From Agrypnia vestita (Eukaryota; Arthropoda; Insecta; Trichoptera; Phryganeidae): a stretch of DNA of 64,000 nucleotides. Location: assembly GCA_016648135.1 (NCBI GenBank), contig JADDOH010004215.1:1-64000 (forward strand), given 5' to 3'. The position numbers and the translations under genes are program-made. Shown in pieces: positions 1 to 11,159 of the stretch; position 1 is the first letter of the stretch, and every line of letters starts with the position of its first letter. A model generated the notes under the pieces. It had not been told where the DNA came from. It did not search any database and worked only from the letters and a program-made list of their open reading frames with translations.

Positions 1-78
1 ACTACCACCCCCTGGTGGTCATGGTGGTGGATAGCCCTTGGTGTCCCATTGAAAATGTGCGAGTTTGGTGGGGGGTGG
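1..78 (-). CDS. Unrecognised gene, downstream exon (partial, runs off window)
   Basis: On the minus strand a CTCAG acceptor with a C-rich tract precedes a frame that stays open to the window edge. It encodes a His/Pro-rich stretch (HPPPNSHIFNGTPRAIHHHD and onward). The exon starts with one base, and the exon at 430-558 ends with two extra bases, so the phases join cleanly (GT + C = Val). Of the three frames only this one is open; the other two hit stops near the edge. I do not recognise the protein family. The exon could be longer than seen, since its 3' end is outside the window. Confidence 0.4.
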
Positions 79-429
79 CTGAGCGTGGGTGGGAGTGTGT
101 CGAGAACATAATTTTTTACAAGGAACAATATTTTTTGTGTACCTACTCTTTTTTGTGCACTCTTAAACTACGTGGTTTTGAATGAAGAATTTCTTACGTA
201 AGTGCTGAACTTTCTTATATTATTTATATTTGTTTTCTTCCTTCTGTTCCATTTTTTTCTTTACTTATAAAATTCTAGCGCGCCGTAGTTTAACAACCGC
301 CGTTTAATCGGGACAGCGTGCACTTAAAATATGATAATAAAAAAATTGTATTTCTGAGCACAAATTGTATTTTTTTCTCAAAATATTGGTATGCAAATGA
401 ATAAAACTCGAAAATTATTTTATACTTAC
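79..429 (-). other. Intron of the left-edge gene
   Basis: This is the interval between the two phase-matched minus-strand exons, with a GTAAGT donor at its 5' end and a CTCAG acceptor at its 3' end. It is AT-rich with no recognisable element. Confidence 0.4.
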
Positions 430-558
430 ACATAGTCGTCGATGCCAGGTCCACACAGCAAGATTTCATTAAGAAGATCTAGAGCATCTTTTTGTCCTTG
501 TCTACCCAAAACTCTTCTAATACAATGGCACATCCGGTAATCATCAGGTAAGCGCGTC
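430..558 (-). CDS. Unrecognised gene, internal exon
   Basis: This is a 129-nt minus-strand exon between a CTGCAG acceptor (just above 558) and a GTAAGT donor (429-424). One frame is open throughout. It gives about 42 residues rich in Cys and charged residues, including RLPDDYRMCHCIRRVLGRQG and ending LLCGPGIDDYV. It starts with one orphan base and ends with two, and the latter phase matches the exon at 1-78. Composition and both splice sites look genuine. No domain is recognised. The upstream exon(s), at higher coordinates, were not identified, so function is unknown. Confidence 0.5.
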
Positions 559-1285
559 CTGCAGATGCCCGAGCGAACCTCAAAACGATATTAAAATGCG
601 GAAATTTAAACACGTTTCACCTGTCAAAGGGTCATGCACAGTCATGTGCCAAAATTCAATTTCGATATGACTTGCCAGGAGTACAAATATAATTGATTGA
701 AAAAAATGTGGTGTTTCAGAATTGTTTAGAAAGATTTATAAATTGTAGTAAATATCATCTTCGTATTAAATAACTCGTATAACATTTCTTATGTAAATGT
801 ATTTTAAAGTGGTCTGTAAAACTGAAAAAATCAACCTTTTTAACGTAATCTAAAGTGTTTTTTTTTAACTGGCAACATAAATTATCCAAATGCAGAAACA
901 TACAACATTGGCTGGCGTAATTAATATATTGATGATAGTTCTCTCTCTTTCTATCAATTTGAATCATTTTGTATAATACAAATATGATCTAAATGGAATC
1001 AAGTAGCGAAACACAAAAAATACTTTCTATTTTACACATAAATAATTTTGGTCTGAAATTGAATAATTTAGAATCATTAGAAATTAGTAAAGCATGTAAT
1101 AGTTAACAAAATATTATTGATAATCAATTAAATGTAACTACTAGCCCAATTCTAATTTTTTTTCCAATAATTGCGAGTAATCAAGAACTTCAGTAATAAT
1201 ATTTAAAAATAATTTTTCAAATAATTAAAAAAAAACAAGAAAAAAAAGACATTTTTTTCCGATATTTTGACACTTATACAACACC
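559..1285. other. AT-rich sequence, nothing recognised
   Basis: No plausible exon, RNA gene or element terminus is visible. Short open frames here are not supported by composition or by splice signals. Confidence 0.5.
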
Positions 1286-1312
1286 CTGACGATGGAAAGT
1301 TTTTTCTGAAAC
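1286..1312 (+). ncRNA. Hammerhead-ribozyme-like core of a Penelope-like element end
   Basis: CTGACGA, then a short A/T-rich helix-like segment, then CTGAAACATGTTGG. This matches the order of conserved hammerhead boxes (CUGANGA ... GAAA). The ATGTTG that follows GAAAC is shared with the other copies at 3.6, 17.1 and 17.2 kb, so this is probably a relic PLE terminus. The flanks are too decayed to delimit. Confidence 0.4.
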
Positions 1313-1640
1313 ATGTTGGTGGAATTACTCATATAAAAGTAATAGACATAAACAAATAATATAATCAGTATTTAAAAAAAATGTCAATCCACAATGTTGC
1401 TGAATCAATTGAAAAAAAAACTGCATTTTGAGTAACTATAAAAAACATTTAAAAAATGTACCTGCGTGACAGGAAAAAATAAAAGCAGATGAATGTTTAG
1501 CACGTTGAACTCTTCACATTAATCATATTTTTATTTGAAGGAGGATTTCGTTGCAGACCAGTGATAGTAGCATATTTACTCAGCGCGCAAAAGCACTACA
1601 ATAATTAATTTACATTCGCAAAGGTCATCAATCTGTTGAA

Positions 1641-2000
1641 ACTAATAATTTCGAATCATTAATTGGTATGCATATTTTCGGGTTTGGTTGTGATGGAAAG
1701 GAATCCCATTCGTCCAGAAGAATCCTCTCGTGTCAACACGTGGCGAGCATTCGCGAGTATCGCTTGTGGTGAGTTTTCGCGAGTGTCGCGTATATAGTAT
1801 ATATAGCAGTACAGTGTGCAAATGTAACAATTTACCGGTCGTGCTACGTACAGAAATATTACTATTCACACGTTCTAAGGCAGCCGGCGACAGAATGGTG
1901 ATCCCTGTGACGACCGGGAGCGGTTCAGCCCTATCGAGCCCTGATTGGCCGACGTAGGCCAGATGCGTACGGCTAGACACGCGGCGGATTCCGACCACCA
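1641..2000. other. GC-richer island with TATA-like motif, unassigned
   Basis: This block is clearly richer in G+C and CpG than its surroundings, with open frames on both strands and a TATATAG / ACAGTGT pair near 1791-1815. It could be an LTR, a LINE 5' region or a gene promoter. No diagnostic motif such as a primer-binding site was found. Confidence 0.25.
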
Positions 2001-2239
2001 CACTTATATTGAATTATAATGTTAAATTCTCATTAAATTACTTTAAAACTTGGCAAAGAATGAGCACAGGACATTTTGGTAACAAAACTTTTGCAGCGCT
2101 TTATTTTTTAAATGTATCATTATGTTTATTTCGTTGGTAAAACGCGTTAATAAATGAGTTAATATATTAAGTTCTCCAAATTGAATGTGTGATGTCGTGA
2201 ATAAATTAAATAATTATGCACTTTTAATACCACATATTT

Positions 2240-2445
2240 CGGCCACAAGTTAAGGATATGAAAACAGCGCCATCTAGCGTCTCGAGTGCGTTAGTGACGA
2301 ACATTATTACTTACAGAATTATGAATTTTTTGCTTTTAATATCTCTTTATCATTTTATATACCTCATCATTATTCTGGCATCTGGTAGCGTTAGTGATGG
2401 ACATCATTATGAAAAGAATCATGAATTTCCATATGAAACATGAGT
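2240..2445 (+). repeat. Dispersed repeat with 'gcgccatctagcg' and 'cgttagtgacg' motifs
   Basis: The block shares spaced motifs with 32130-32290 (tggccgccagtta or related, tagcgtc...gcgttagtgacg, gacattatta, ttttgctt, tctggtagcgtt). Two diverged copies of one interspersed repeat are the simplest reading; class unknown. Confidence 0.45.
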
Positions 2446-2639
2446 GTAATTGCCCTTGTATTGAAGTTTACTGGTATGTATAATAAACGTACAACTGTGT
2501 GTGAAAAAAAAAACTTGAGCGGGCTATGTATTTATATGAAATTTCTAATTTTTATTTTAATTTTATTAATTTTATTTTATTTTATTAATTTTCGGGATAT
2601 TTTTTAGACCAGTAATCGCCATCAGCGCATTTACCCATT

Positions 2640-2990
2640 ATATGAGAAATTATTTCCAACATGCAAATCAGGCTACAGGACACGCGTATGAAAATGCATC
2701 GCTTTCAATGTGCAGTAAAAGCGAAAGGTAAATTCCGATTATCTTCTCGAATACGTCGTTCGTACGTGTGCGCAGCCCCTTGCTACCTGGTTGCCTTGTT
2801 TTGGGTACGCTTCGATGGCATATTTTGGCCCTGTGTGGACGTGGTATCGAGGGATCGCGGGCAATCATCAGTCTTGTTCGCGTCTTTCCCGCGCTCGGTC
2901 CTCTGCGTTCGAAGTTCAAAACTGTTTCAATCGCACCTGACGTGTTTCGGCGGGAATATCAAATCGTTCAGAATACATATTTTTAAATTT
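2640..2990. other. GC-richer island, unassigned
   Basis: A CpG-containing block with frames of 120 aa on plus and 83 aa on minus. Neither gives a recognisable protein. It may be the 5' end of an unseen gene or old transposon sequence. Confidence 0.2.
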
Positions 2991-3544
2991 TATTTGAAGT
3001 ATATAAACCGAACATCAAGATAAATTAATGTAAATTGTTGAATTCTATGTTTCTTGTCGTTTTTATGGACGGATGTTCAATTTAAAATATTAATAAACAA
3101 TTATAAGTAGTTGGGTAGTTATTAGAAAAAATAGTACGTGGTAAATATGTAGGCATTATTTGTTTGATATCATATGTGTTTATTTATAATATTAACCCTT
3201 CTTTTCAAAAATAAAATAATGACATATGTATATATTTATTCCTATATATTTTTTAGATAAAAATTTCCATAACCATAGAAGCTTAATTTAAACTAAGAAA
3301 ACGTGATAAATTTAACTGCGTAATTAAATCATAAATGAAAAGATGTCGATAAATATATGTGGATATTAAAATGAAGAACAACGGAATATTGGTGTAAACT
3401 TCATTTACGTAAGTTAAAAGATCTTAAAAATATAATGGGTGACGTAAAATCACTTAATAATTGATTTACTAAAATATGCTTAGATGTAATATAAATCTAG
3501 ATATTTATCATTATTTTATTTAGGTATATAATTAATAAAAATAC

Positions 3545-3609
3545 ATGGTTTTCACCACTTATTTATTGAAAATATCAACATGTTTGAAGGCCGATGGTCC
3601 TTTCGTCAT
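3545..3609 (-). mobile_element. Penelope-like element terminus with hammerhead-like core
   Basis: On the minus strand, ATGACGA, an A-AGG...CCTT helix, CAAAC, then ATGTTGATATTTTCAAT and GTGGTGAAAAC. The order and the downstream sequence match the arms of the palindrome at 17031-17280. The conserved boxes carry two changes (C to A in CTGACGA, G to C in GAAAC), so this copy is probably inactive. Confidence 0.5.
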
Positions 3610-3796
3610 GATACAATGTTTACTAACAAATAAAAATTAAAAAATCGATATGTAGTAACAAATATTATTATTACGACCAGGTCCTTTTTACAAATAGTTA
3701 TCTTTTAAATTTTTTACCATGTCAATACTTTACTAATATTTATTAATTTCCCGTATATAATTATTTTTTTATTATTGTCTATTTTTCGTCAGAATA

Positions 3797-3940
3797 CTAA
3801 TTAATTGGATACAAATCTTCGATTATTGTATCCAATTAAAATGACAATATCATTTTATTTGATTTGTATTATTTGTATCCAATTAAATGTATCCAATTAA
3901 AAATGGAAGATTTTTGATTTTTAATTTGTATCCAATTTAA
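3797..3940. repeat. Cluster of short 'tgtatccaatta' repeats
   Basis: At least four direct copies and one inverted copy of a 12-nt word occur within 144 bp. This looks like local slippage or recombination in AT-rich DNA. Confidence 0.6.
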
Positions 3941-4344
3941 TCCGTTACAAGGGATGATTGTCCCAGAAATATGTTGGTATTTTCAATATACAATACATGT
4001 ATGAGTGGAGAAATTATATTAATAATGTAATCAGTGTTGAAAAACGAAAAGATGTCTAAGTTGAAAATGAAAACGTCTATAATGTTGAAAAACCTATCAA
4101 TTAAAAGTATACAGAGTCTCGTAGGTAGTAGCAAAAACTTCTGGGAGTCTTCTTCGAAATGATGTATCCATATTTAAAAATGTATTAACAATATTCTTTT
4201 TAATGTATATCTATATGATATTCTTCCGAATTATTTAACATATCTACTAGAATACGCCTGAAAATCAGTATTTAAAATTTTTAACTCCTTTAATACACCA
4301 GTATCTATTTTAACAATATTTTATATGAAAATATGTTCTAAGAA

Positions 4345-4425
4345 CAGAATCCATGAATTTTGTCCCCAGAGGGATGATTAATTAATTAAGATAAATTATA
4401 GAGATCTTATAATTAAGATAAATTA
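4345..4425 (+). mobile_element. MITE family A, terminal fragment
   Basis: Carries the family end: 'gaacagaatccatgaatttt', then 'gtccccagagggatgattaat' with 'taagataaattatag'. It matches the ends seen at 16.2, 43.3 and 53.1 kb. Confidence 0.5.
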
Positions 4426-4427
4426 TA

Positions 4428-4490
4428 TGGAAGAGGCCTATATCCAGCAGTAGAGAGATGAAGGCTGAAGAAAAAGAAGAAGAAAATAGA
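4428..4490 (+). mobile_element. Non-LTR retrotransposon 3' tail fragment
   Basis: The stretch 'gaagaggcctatatccagca' followed by 'gtagagagatgaaggctgaag' and a GAA-rich simple tail resembles a 3' end I know as very common in lepidopteran genomes (recognition from memory, not a search). Only the terminal about 50 bp is present. Confidence 0.45.
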
Positions 4491-5374
4491 GATCTTCGTC
4501 TCTGTGAGGCTTAGAATATTTTCTATCCAAAATTGAATGAAGAAGACTTACGAAGTTTTAGCTTCTGGTTGTGATATACCTTTTATATGAATATATTTAC
4601 AGAGATATTCATTGAAAATCAATGTCTTTAGATAGGATGTGGAGTTTGTGGTCAATCTATTAAATCTAATAGATGATATTATCGTAGTTATTGAAACACT
4701 TCAGTATTAAATTTACGCCACATCCGATTTTCCGCTTTGTTAATATAAATCCATTAGCATTTTAATTATGCAGTTGCCACTCATTTACTTCTCCAACAGA
4801 GGGCGGATTTTAATATTTAATTAGAGATGGCAATTGGGATGATTTGTATGAATTTGATCCAAACATTTCGTTCCGATTTGTAATTAAGAGGCCACAATTT
4901 AATTAAAGCTCAGGTATCCATTTACTGAGAGTAAATACTCAAATATGTAATTGTAATTCTTTTTTTTAATAGTCCTAAGAATATACTTGATGAAAACCAA
5001 TTATTTACTGGTGTTGTAAATTTAACATTTAATTTTTTTGAGGTCACTGATTTAAAAATATTTTTTATTGGAGATGAATAGCGTAGCAAAATTATATTTG
5101 TTTGACGTACCTGTTAAAAATCAGATCACATAATTTTTTTTGTACTTAGGTAAATGTATGTCTCCTCTGATATTTTTTCTAACTACTTTGCTAGACTTTT
5201 GTTTGTTTAAAAGTATACAGGTTTTTCGTGCTGTTTAGATGATGTAACAAAATATTCATATAAAAAATAAATCAGTCCCGGGACTTAAGGGAATTAAAAT
5301 TAGGGAGCCCTTAAATATGTTCTTATTATAATTTTGATAATAATTGTTATTCTGTTAATTTTCAAAAACGCAGT
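4491..5374. other. AT-rich sequence, nothing recognised
   Basis: No gene, RNA or element boundary could be supported in this interval. Confidence 0.5.
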
Positions 5375-5510
5375 ACAGAATGATATCCCCAGGGGGACAT
5401 CACTATATTATAGATGTCTCATAGAGACGAAGCTACTTTTAAAAAAAAAGTAGGTATGGAATTTTTCGGGGTGTCCATAGGGCTTGCGACCTATAGTATG
5501 GCTGGCTTCA
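5375..5510 (-). mobile_element. MITE family A, partial copy
   Basis: Begins with 'ccccagggggacatcactat', then 'tatagatgtctcatagagac', 'gtaggtatgga' and 'gggcttgcgacctatagtat'. The same words appear in reverse order and orientation at 53640-53760. The interval 5510-5650 that follows is GC-richer and unassigned. Confidence 0.6.
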
Positions 5511-6159
5511 GTCCCGTTTGTGAAACAGCGGGCCGATCCGATCAGCCGCGACCAAAACGTGGTATATCCAACCAATGCGCAATGGTGGTGCACTTTAAGG
5601 CCGGTGGCGGTGGTAGCGTATTCATTTTTACTTTCTCTTTTTATACAAACTAATAAATAAATATATTATCGACTGTCCTCAACTACTAGAACGTATCTGC
5701 TTGCGTGCTCCATCTCGCATGACTAGAAGTCATGCAGGTTTTGCCGTGGAAACTGCAGCCACTAATTCTTTAATTCACCACTGCAAAGGCTTCCTAGACT
5801 AGCAAACAGACGCGAGCAACTGGACGTCTTTGCCAATAACTGTAAATTTTTCAAACGTATATTAAAAAGTGTATTGAAAGATTACTAATGTGTATATTTT
5901 TTATTATAATATTACTTTCAATGCTTGTGCTATATTTTTGCACTCTACAATAGTACTTTTTTGGTTTTTAAATTTCTATTATATTATATTTTTCTTATGC
6001 TACTGCTTTTTATAAACATACTTTATATTATATTTATCTTTATATATTTGTATCTATATTTTAAGTATTTTCTTTTCTCTTTATGTCATTATTATGTTTG
6101 CATGTTATTGTTTTTTTCTCTTTAACTATCTATATATTCTGATTATGTACACTTACCTA

Positions 6160-6206
6160 TCTATTGTAAAAGCCCTATAGGGCGTTAATTAATAAATAAA
6201 TAAATA
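6160..6206 (+). mobile_element. Non-LTR retrotransposon 3' end
   Basis: 'tgtaaaagccctatagggcg' plus 'ttaattaataaataaataaa' is a LINE-type 3' terminus with a short repeated tail. A relative at 57.5 kb reads 'gtaaatgcccgtatggtcgt' plus 'taaataaataaa'. The T-rich 5.9-6.16 kb before it may be its 3' UTR. Confidence 0.45.
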
Positions 6207-7353
6207 AATTATCATCATAGGCTATCCCTCGTATTATAGCAAGACTGTCCCTTACGCTTATGGGTTCTCAGGTGACGGAAGAGTCTCATCCTGGATTTAC
6301 AAGATCGGAAGCATCTTGAACATGGAAAGGCAACGGCTGCAGGCTAACTTCCGTGCCCTGTTTGCTCTTTTTTCTCTTTTGCTTACTTATCCTGTTTCTA
6401 CGGTCTTTTGGAGGTTCGCTTTCAGTGCTGGGAATGTGATCTTAAACAGAGCGTCTCCTAATGTGATTTTGTACCTTTGCACATTCTGATCTCGTTGTAA
6501 TATAGATGTGAATGGATTCGTGTGAATGTTGCGCGCGCAGATGGCGCGTGTATCGGCTGCATATTTATTAAAATGTAATTGATGATTTGAAGAGGTATTT
6601 GATTACAATGATTTTGCTATTCCGTCTTTTTCCGTATTTGACTGGTTTCAGGGATTCTGATTCAGGCATATCAACATCAAAGATGTCGCTGAATAACGAC
6701 AAATTTCATGCTTATTTGTGATATAAGTGCCTTATATTAATTTAGATTTAGAGTATAAAGATAATACGAAAGGCCTTATAATCTATGATAATAATATGTG
6801 ACCGTATTAAAAGCGTACTTGAAAATTTACGAGAAAGAAAATGATTAATAAAACATTAAATTACGTATATTTAATTTCAACAAGTGCTTATAAAAGCAAT
6901 TAGAATTTTGACTTATAATAAAAATACGGCCGCCATTACTGAAATTGATAGAAGAGGGTTTCTGATTGTTTAATATTAATGAATAAAGGATTTCAAAATT
7001 AATTTCCCATGAAATTAAAATGTGTCCGCATAAAAATAATTCTAACCGTTCTAACACGCGTATTTCGAATGAAATAATTCTGTAATCTCAGGCATTATAT
7101 TTCTCTGTGCACGTTCAATTTAACTGAACCTTCCTTATCTATTATAGATAATTGTATTATATATAATTTTCATTATATATAATACATATTTCCTTATCCC
7201 TTATTCATAGGCTTTCATCTACGTATAATATTATGTTTATGAATAACATTTTTTTTAAATTTTTGGAAAACCGAACTTTTATTTCACACACTACGAGTTA
7301 CGCTTTGTCAATACTACAAATCGGGAGGAGCATTTTTCACATCATCAGGTTTA
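6207..7353. other. Unassigned sequence
   Basis: Contains a moderately GC-rich patch (6215-6380) without a recognisable protein, then AT-rich DNA with small palindromes around 7140-7190. No feature is supported. Confidence 0.4.
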
Positions 7354-8026
7354 AGGCCAGCGCCACACTGCGCGGATCTTCCGTCGCGTAAAATCGGCAA
7401 AGCAAATGGGTTGACCGATCGTCCGCGCAGTGTGTTTCTTTCTTTCTTTCTTTTCTTTAAAAAAAATAGAGATGTGAACACGGAATACGTGTCACATCAA
7501 TATTCTTATTATTTTCAAACTAAGCTAAACACTTGTGCTATGAAAATAGGACTAACTTGCTAGTCTGGAGTGAGGTTCGAACCTGTGACCTTTGGATCAC
7601 GAGGCCAGTGTTCTAACCACAAGACCAACAAGCTACTTTGATAAGCGCATATTTTGCCGTACTCTGAACCAAGCAATATTGCCATTTCTGTATGCTGATA
7701 GTTATGTATTTTGACGTTTTACGATTGACAGGTTTCGAATGAATAAATTCAATCAATCAGAAGGCTCTAAAATGTAAACAAATGTTAGGTTATTCATAAT
7801 TATGAATAATGAGCTTTCTAATTGATTGAATTCATTTATTTCAAACCTGTCTTCAAAATTTAAAACGACAAAATTGGCGGCGTTACAATGTTATAAAATG
7901 ATTGCCAAGATACAGAAATAGCAATATTGATTAGTTCAGAATACGGCCAATTGTGTGGAAGTAAAAGTAGTGGCCCTCCGTTACGGAAGAGACGTGGCGA
8001 AAGATACGCGCAGTATGGCGCTGGCC
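7354..8026. mobile_element. Terminal-inverted-repeat element with inner fold-back
   Basis: The ends 7354-7380 and 8001-8026 are inverted copies of AGGCCAGCGCCANACTGCGCG followed by a GATCTT-like end, so this is a roughly 673-bp DNA transposon or MITE. Inside lies a second, longer inverted repeat (about 7653-7950) whose arms share 'ctctgaaccaagcaatattg'-like and 'gacaggtttcgaatgaataa'-like blocks. A SINE is inserted between the outer left end and the inner palindrome. No transposase is present. Confidence 0.6.
7456..7636 (-). mobile_element. tRNA-derived SINE, family 2
   Basis: On the minus strand a tRNA-like head has an A-box-like GGTTAGAACACTGG region and a B box GGTTCGAACCTC. The body reads 'GACTAGCAAGTTAGTCCTAT' ... 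'GTGACACGTATTCCGTGTTC', followed by an A-rich then GAAA-repeat tail. Copies at 30.8 and 52.3 kb share the body. It is inserted inside the inverted-repeat element. Confidence 0.75.
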
Positions 8027-8203
8027 TGTGAATGGTACCCACTGCTTACCCAGGACCGTTCTAAGGGTAAAAGCTTCCATATCGGTCCTACTCAATCGTC
8101 ACCAGGTTGACATTTTTTTCAACTCCATGCAGGACCATGCTCCCTCGCTCGGGTCGTATAAACCTTTGCGAGGGGGCATGGCTGCAAACACAAACATTCA
8201 CAG
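8026..8203 (-). mobile_element. MITE family D, copy 1 (TIR CTGTGAATGG)
   Basis: Ends are CTGTGAATGG and CATTCACAG (inverted). The whole 178 bp matches, in reverse orientation, the 180-bp copy at 24244-24423. It is GC-rich inside, with 'gggtcgtataaacc'. It abuts the preceding inverted-repeat element. No coding capacity. Confidence 0.7.
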
Positions 8204-8648
8204 CCCCCGTCGTAAAATAACAATATAAGAAAACGAAGGTTTTCACAAGACAACTCCCACGGCGGCGGCGGTGGATGTCGGTTGCAGTTGAGAAAAAATG
8301 AAATAATAATTCACGAAAAATAAGAAGACCGCCCTCATTTGGGGATAACATAAAGAAAAAGGGGGACAATACGAAAATTAAAACTAAAAAAGAAAAGGCG
8401 ACTTGCAGCCGCGAAGCCAACACCGGCAGATATCAATCTTCTAGCAAAAACAGCATCCAGCGGGAGGAGACTCTCCCACCGCAGCTATCATATTACCCCC
8501 GCAAGATCTCCCATCGAGAGACCCACACCTTGGTAAAGCTACTGAAGCATCCGAAATTCCTTTCGCTACTGACCAGGACTTCGTTCTCAGGCCGGCATCC
8601 TATGTGGTACTGGCCTAACTATTGACTCAGTTATAAGCAGTTATTTCA
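8204..8648. other. GC-richer unassigned sequence
   Basis: Contains a GGC-repeat patch and purine-rich segments; open frames are short and unrecognisable. Possibly further transposon DNA. Confidence 0.3.
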
Positions 8649-8740
8649 TTAATTAACTAACTTACCAGTACGCCGTTTCCCTACAGGAGTAGGCAGAGAG
8701 CGCCACACTCTTCTGTCCTGTCTTGTTCTCACTACACGCC
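8649..8740 (-). mobile_element. RTE-like LINE, 3'-end fragment
   Basis: On the minus strand 'CTCTCTGCCTACTCCTGTAG' and 'GGAAACGGCGTACTGGTAAG' end in TTAGTTAATTAA. The same 3' terminus closes the longer copies at 15.9 kb and 37.55 kb. Confidence 0.6.
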
Positions 8741-9491
8741 CCTGCGGTGCAATTATATATCTAGATGTTAATCACTTTTATAATTGAGGATAGTTTGAAG
8801 TCTCCTGGTCACGAAGAAAGTGCATTTAAAGTTTTTTTTTGTCACGAAACCTTCTGCAACGGGTAGTATTTCTCCAAAAATCTAACTCATATATTTTTTT
8901 ATATTTTGTTCAAAAGCAGAACACTGAAGTATATCTACTCTAATGTCCTGTTATTGAATAGACGAAATATCAAAATTTAATAATGAACTTAAAAATCTCT
9001 GTAAAGTTTATTAATTGAATAGAATATATGCTGCATCATATTTAAAAATATTTAAACTTTTAATATTTAAAAATGATAATATTTTTAATTTAACTTGATG
9101 TATAAAATAGTACGCTTCGTCAGTCAATATTAATAACCTTCCGATATGTTCGCGTTTGAAATAGTTCATACTAAGGGGGCGCACTCCATAAAATTGGAAA
9201 AACTATGCATAGCTACAAATTCTGCTAAATATTCAAATCTAAATGATATTTTTATTTTATATTGAGTTTGCAGATTCACTTTTCGACATTTTTAATAACT
9301 TGCTTGATTAAGAAAAAAACAACATTTTTTTCATAAAACTCTTCGAGGTTTTTTTTCTTGTTCCTTGTGTTATATACTTTTAACAAACATTTTATACGAT
9401 GATTAAAAATACTAAATACTATTTTAAAATTTATAACGAAATTTCGGGAATAAACGTAAAGTGTGTTTGCTTTTTGCGCTTATTGAAGTGA
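8741..9491. other. AT-rich sequence, nothing recognised
   Basis: No feature could be supported. Confidence 0.5.
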
Positions 9492-9664
9492 TTTTTTTTA
9501 CTTACGCTTTAACAGGCCAAGAGGCCCAATTACAGAAGCGAAACATATCACAAAACACCCACGCTTGAGTAAATCACATAGATTAATTGTGACCTCACCG
9601 GGAATCGAACCCAGAACCCTTGGTGTGAGAAGCCAGTGTCATACCCACTGGGCTACGAGGGCCG
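9492..9664 (-). mobile_element. tRNA-derived SINE, family 1, copy 1
   Basis: On the minus strand it starts CGGCCCTCGTAGCCCAGTGG (tRNA-like A box), has a GGTTCGATTCCCGG B box about 45 bp on, then the body 'GTGATTTACTCAAGCGTGGG' ... 'GGGCCTCTTGGCCTGTTAAA', and an A tail. Full length. Related copies lie at 28.3 and 29.6 kb. Confidence 0.8.
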
Positions 9665-9689
9665 TTTAGTTCTTATATTATTGAAATTG

Positions 9690-10620
9690 GATGCTACGAT
9701 GCCAAAACGACAAGGCAGAACTGTTACGCTTCATGAAAAAGACTACACATACAAAAAAAATCGCAAAAATATTGGGTGGAGGAAGTAGCAATCTATAGTA
9801 AGAAAGGTTTGCCAACGCTAAAAGGAAGAAAAAGTACAAAAACTGTCAAAAAAGATGAAATAAGAATTTCCAGACATGCTCTGCAGGACTGTACTCGAAT
9901 ATCAAAAGATATTAACACGGTCATTAAAGCTGCTGGGCTTGACATTACTTATAGAACAATTAGGAGTAAATTATTCAGGAATGAATTACGAGTAAAAAAA
10001 AGCCATGAAATGACATGAAACGGAGACAAAAATAGCTACAATATATAAGGACTGGACCTTGGAAGAATGGGGAAAAGCGAAATGGAATAATTAGACCAAA
10101 ATTTACATTTTTGGGAGTGATGGAATCAGATTTATTCGTCGTCAAGGTGAAAATATCATACCAGAATACACCACTTTGACAGTGAAGCATCCTGAAATAT
10201 CGTGATTGTAATGGGATGGGCTTGCGTGGCAAGATGTGGTTTTGAACAACTGGGAGTGGTAGAAGGCATGGTTATGGCTAAAAGATACGAAGATCTGACG
10301 CTGGAGCCAAAATTATTGCCTAGATCTAATGATTTGTTTCAGGACGACCGTGGTAGAAGGATGAAACCCCATGCCACACATTCAAACAGCATGAAATAGT
10401 TACAGGACCACCACATTGATATTCTTCTTCGGCCAGGGATCGATTTGGTCCTGAATCCCATCAAAAATTTCAAGTCACTAAAAATATTGATTTCTGGTCG
10501 CAACCCCAGGGATAAAAGATAATTAATTGAAGTAATTATTCGAGCATAGTTTCATGTCATCACACCAAAGATTGCAGACGTCTGATGGACTCCATAACTC
10601 GAAAAATTTAGCAAGTTATT
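9690..10620 (+). pseudogene. Decayed Tc1-like transposase
   Basis: Discontinuous plus-strand frames read in the order of a Tc1 transposase. First comes a helix-turn-helix-like part (ATG near 9700; ISRHALQDCTRISKDINTV...TYRTIRSKLF at 9867-9976). The catalytic region follows at 10020-10330, including a 'GMGLRGK / GWACVARCGFEQLGVVEG'-like patch where Tc1 proteins have their W-G-x-I-S and G-x-G region. The WPA-SPDLNPIE region is decayed at about 10425-10480. Many stops and frameshifts make it non-functional. Terminal repeats were not found. The family call rests on motif order only. Confidence 0.55.
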
Positions 10621-11155
10621 TATTAAATCAAAAGGATTTTCGAGAAATGTTAACATTAAATGTTAATTTAAAATATTTTTCAATATATTTGTAATTAATA
10701 AATAATGTGTTTTATTTAAATAATTTTGGCATGATGTTATTTTATTCAGCATTTATGTTAATTAAAAAAATATGTTTATAAATATAAAATATAACAAAAT
10801 GTTTAAATTAATTAGCTAATATAGTTTCAGTTAAACTCTAAGATGATTTTAAAATGTATGAATGAATATCTCATACAAGCAATTTTAAAAAAGTGTCTAC
10901 ACTGAAGTCCATCCACTACCACATATACATCATTTTTATTTGTTCTGATGTCGTGCATATGTTATAATAAAATTAAGCATATCCGTGTACAGAGAAAAAA
11001 TGTTTAGTCGGATCGTACATATATTGCTTTAAGGAGTATTTATTTTTGGTATGTATGCAGCTTTTGAGCGCATGGTATTATCGGTACGACTATTATGATT
11101 TAAAATAAATGTTGTTACATTTATTTTAAACCAGGAAAGTCTTTTTCAGACACGA
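10621..11155. other. AT-rich sequence, nothing recognised
   Basis: No gene or element boundary supported. Confidence 0.5.
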
Positions 11156-11159
11156 AGAC

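Noticed and set aside
1642..2001. 119-codon minus frame and 75-codon plus frame as genes
   Set aside because: Both come from a GC-richer island open in several frames; no family recognised. More likely repeat or regulatory DNA.
2661..3023. 120-codon plus frame
   Set aside because: No recognisable domain, open frames on both strands, ends in AT-rich sequence.
9590..9664. Functional tRNA gene
   Set aside because: A and B boxes are tRNA-like but the anticodon and acceptor arms do not fold properly, and the same head is followed by a shared SINE body in three copies.
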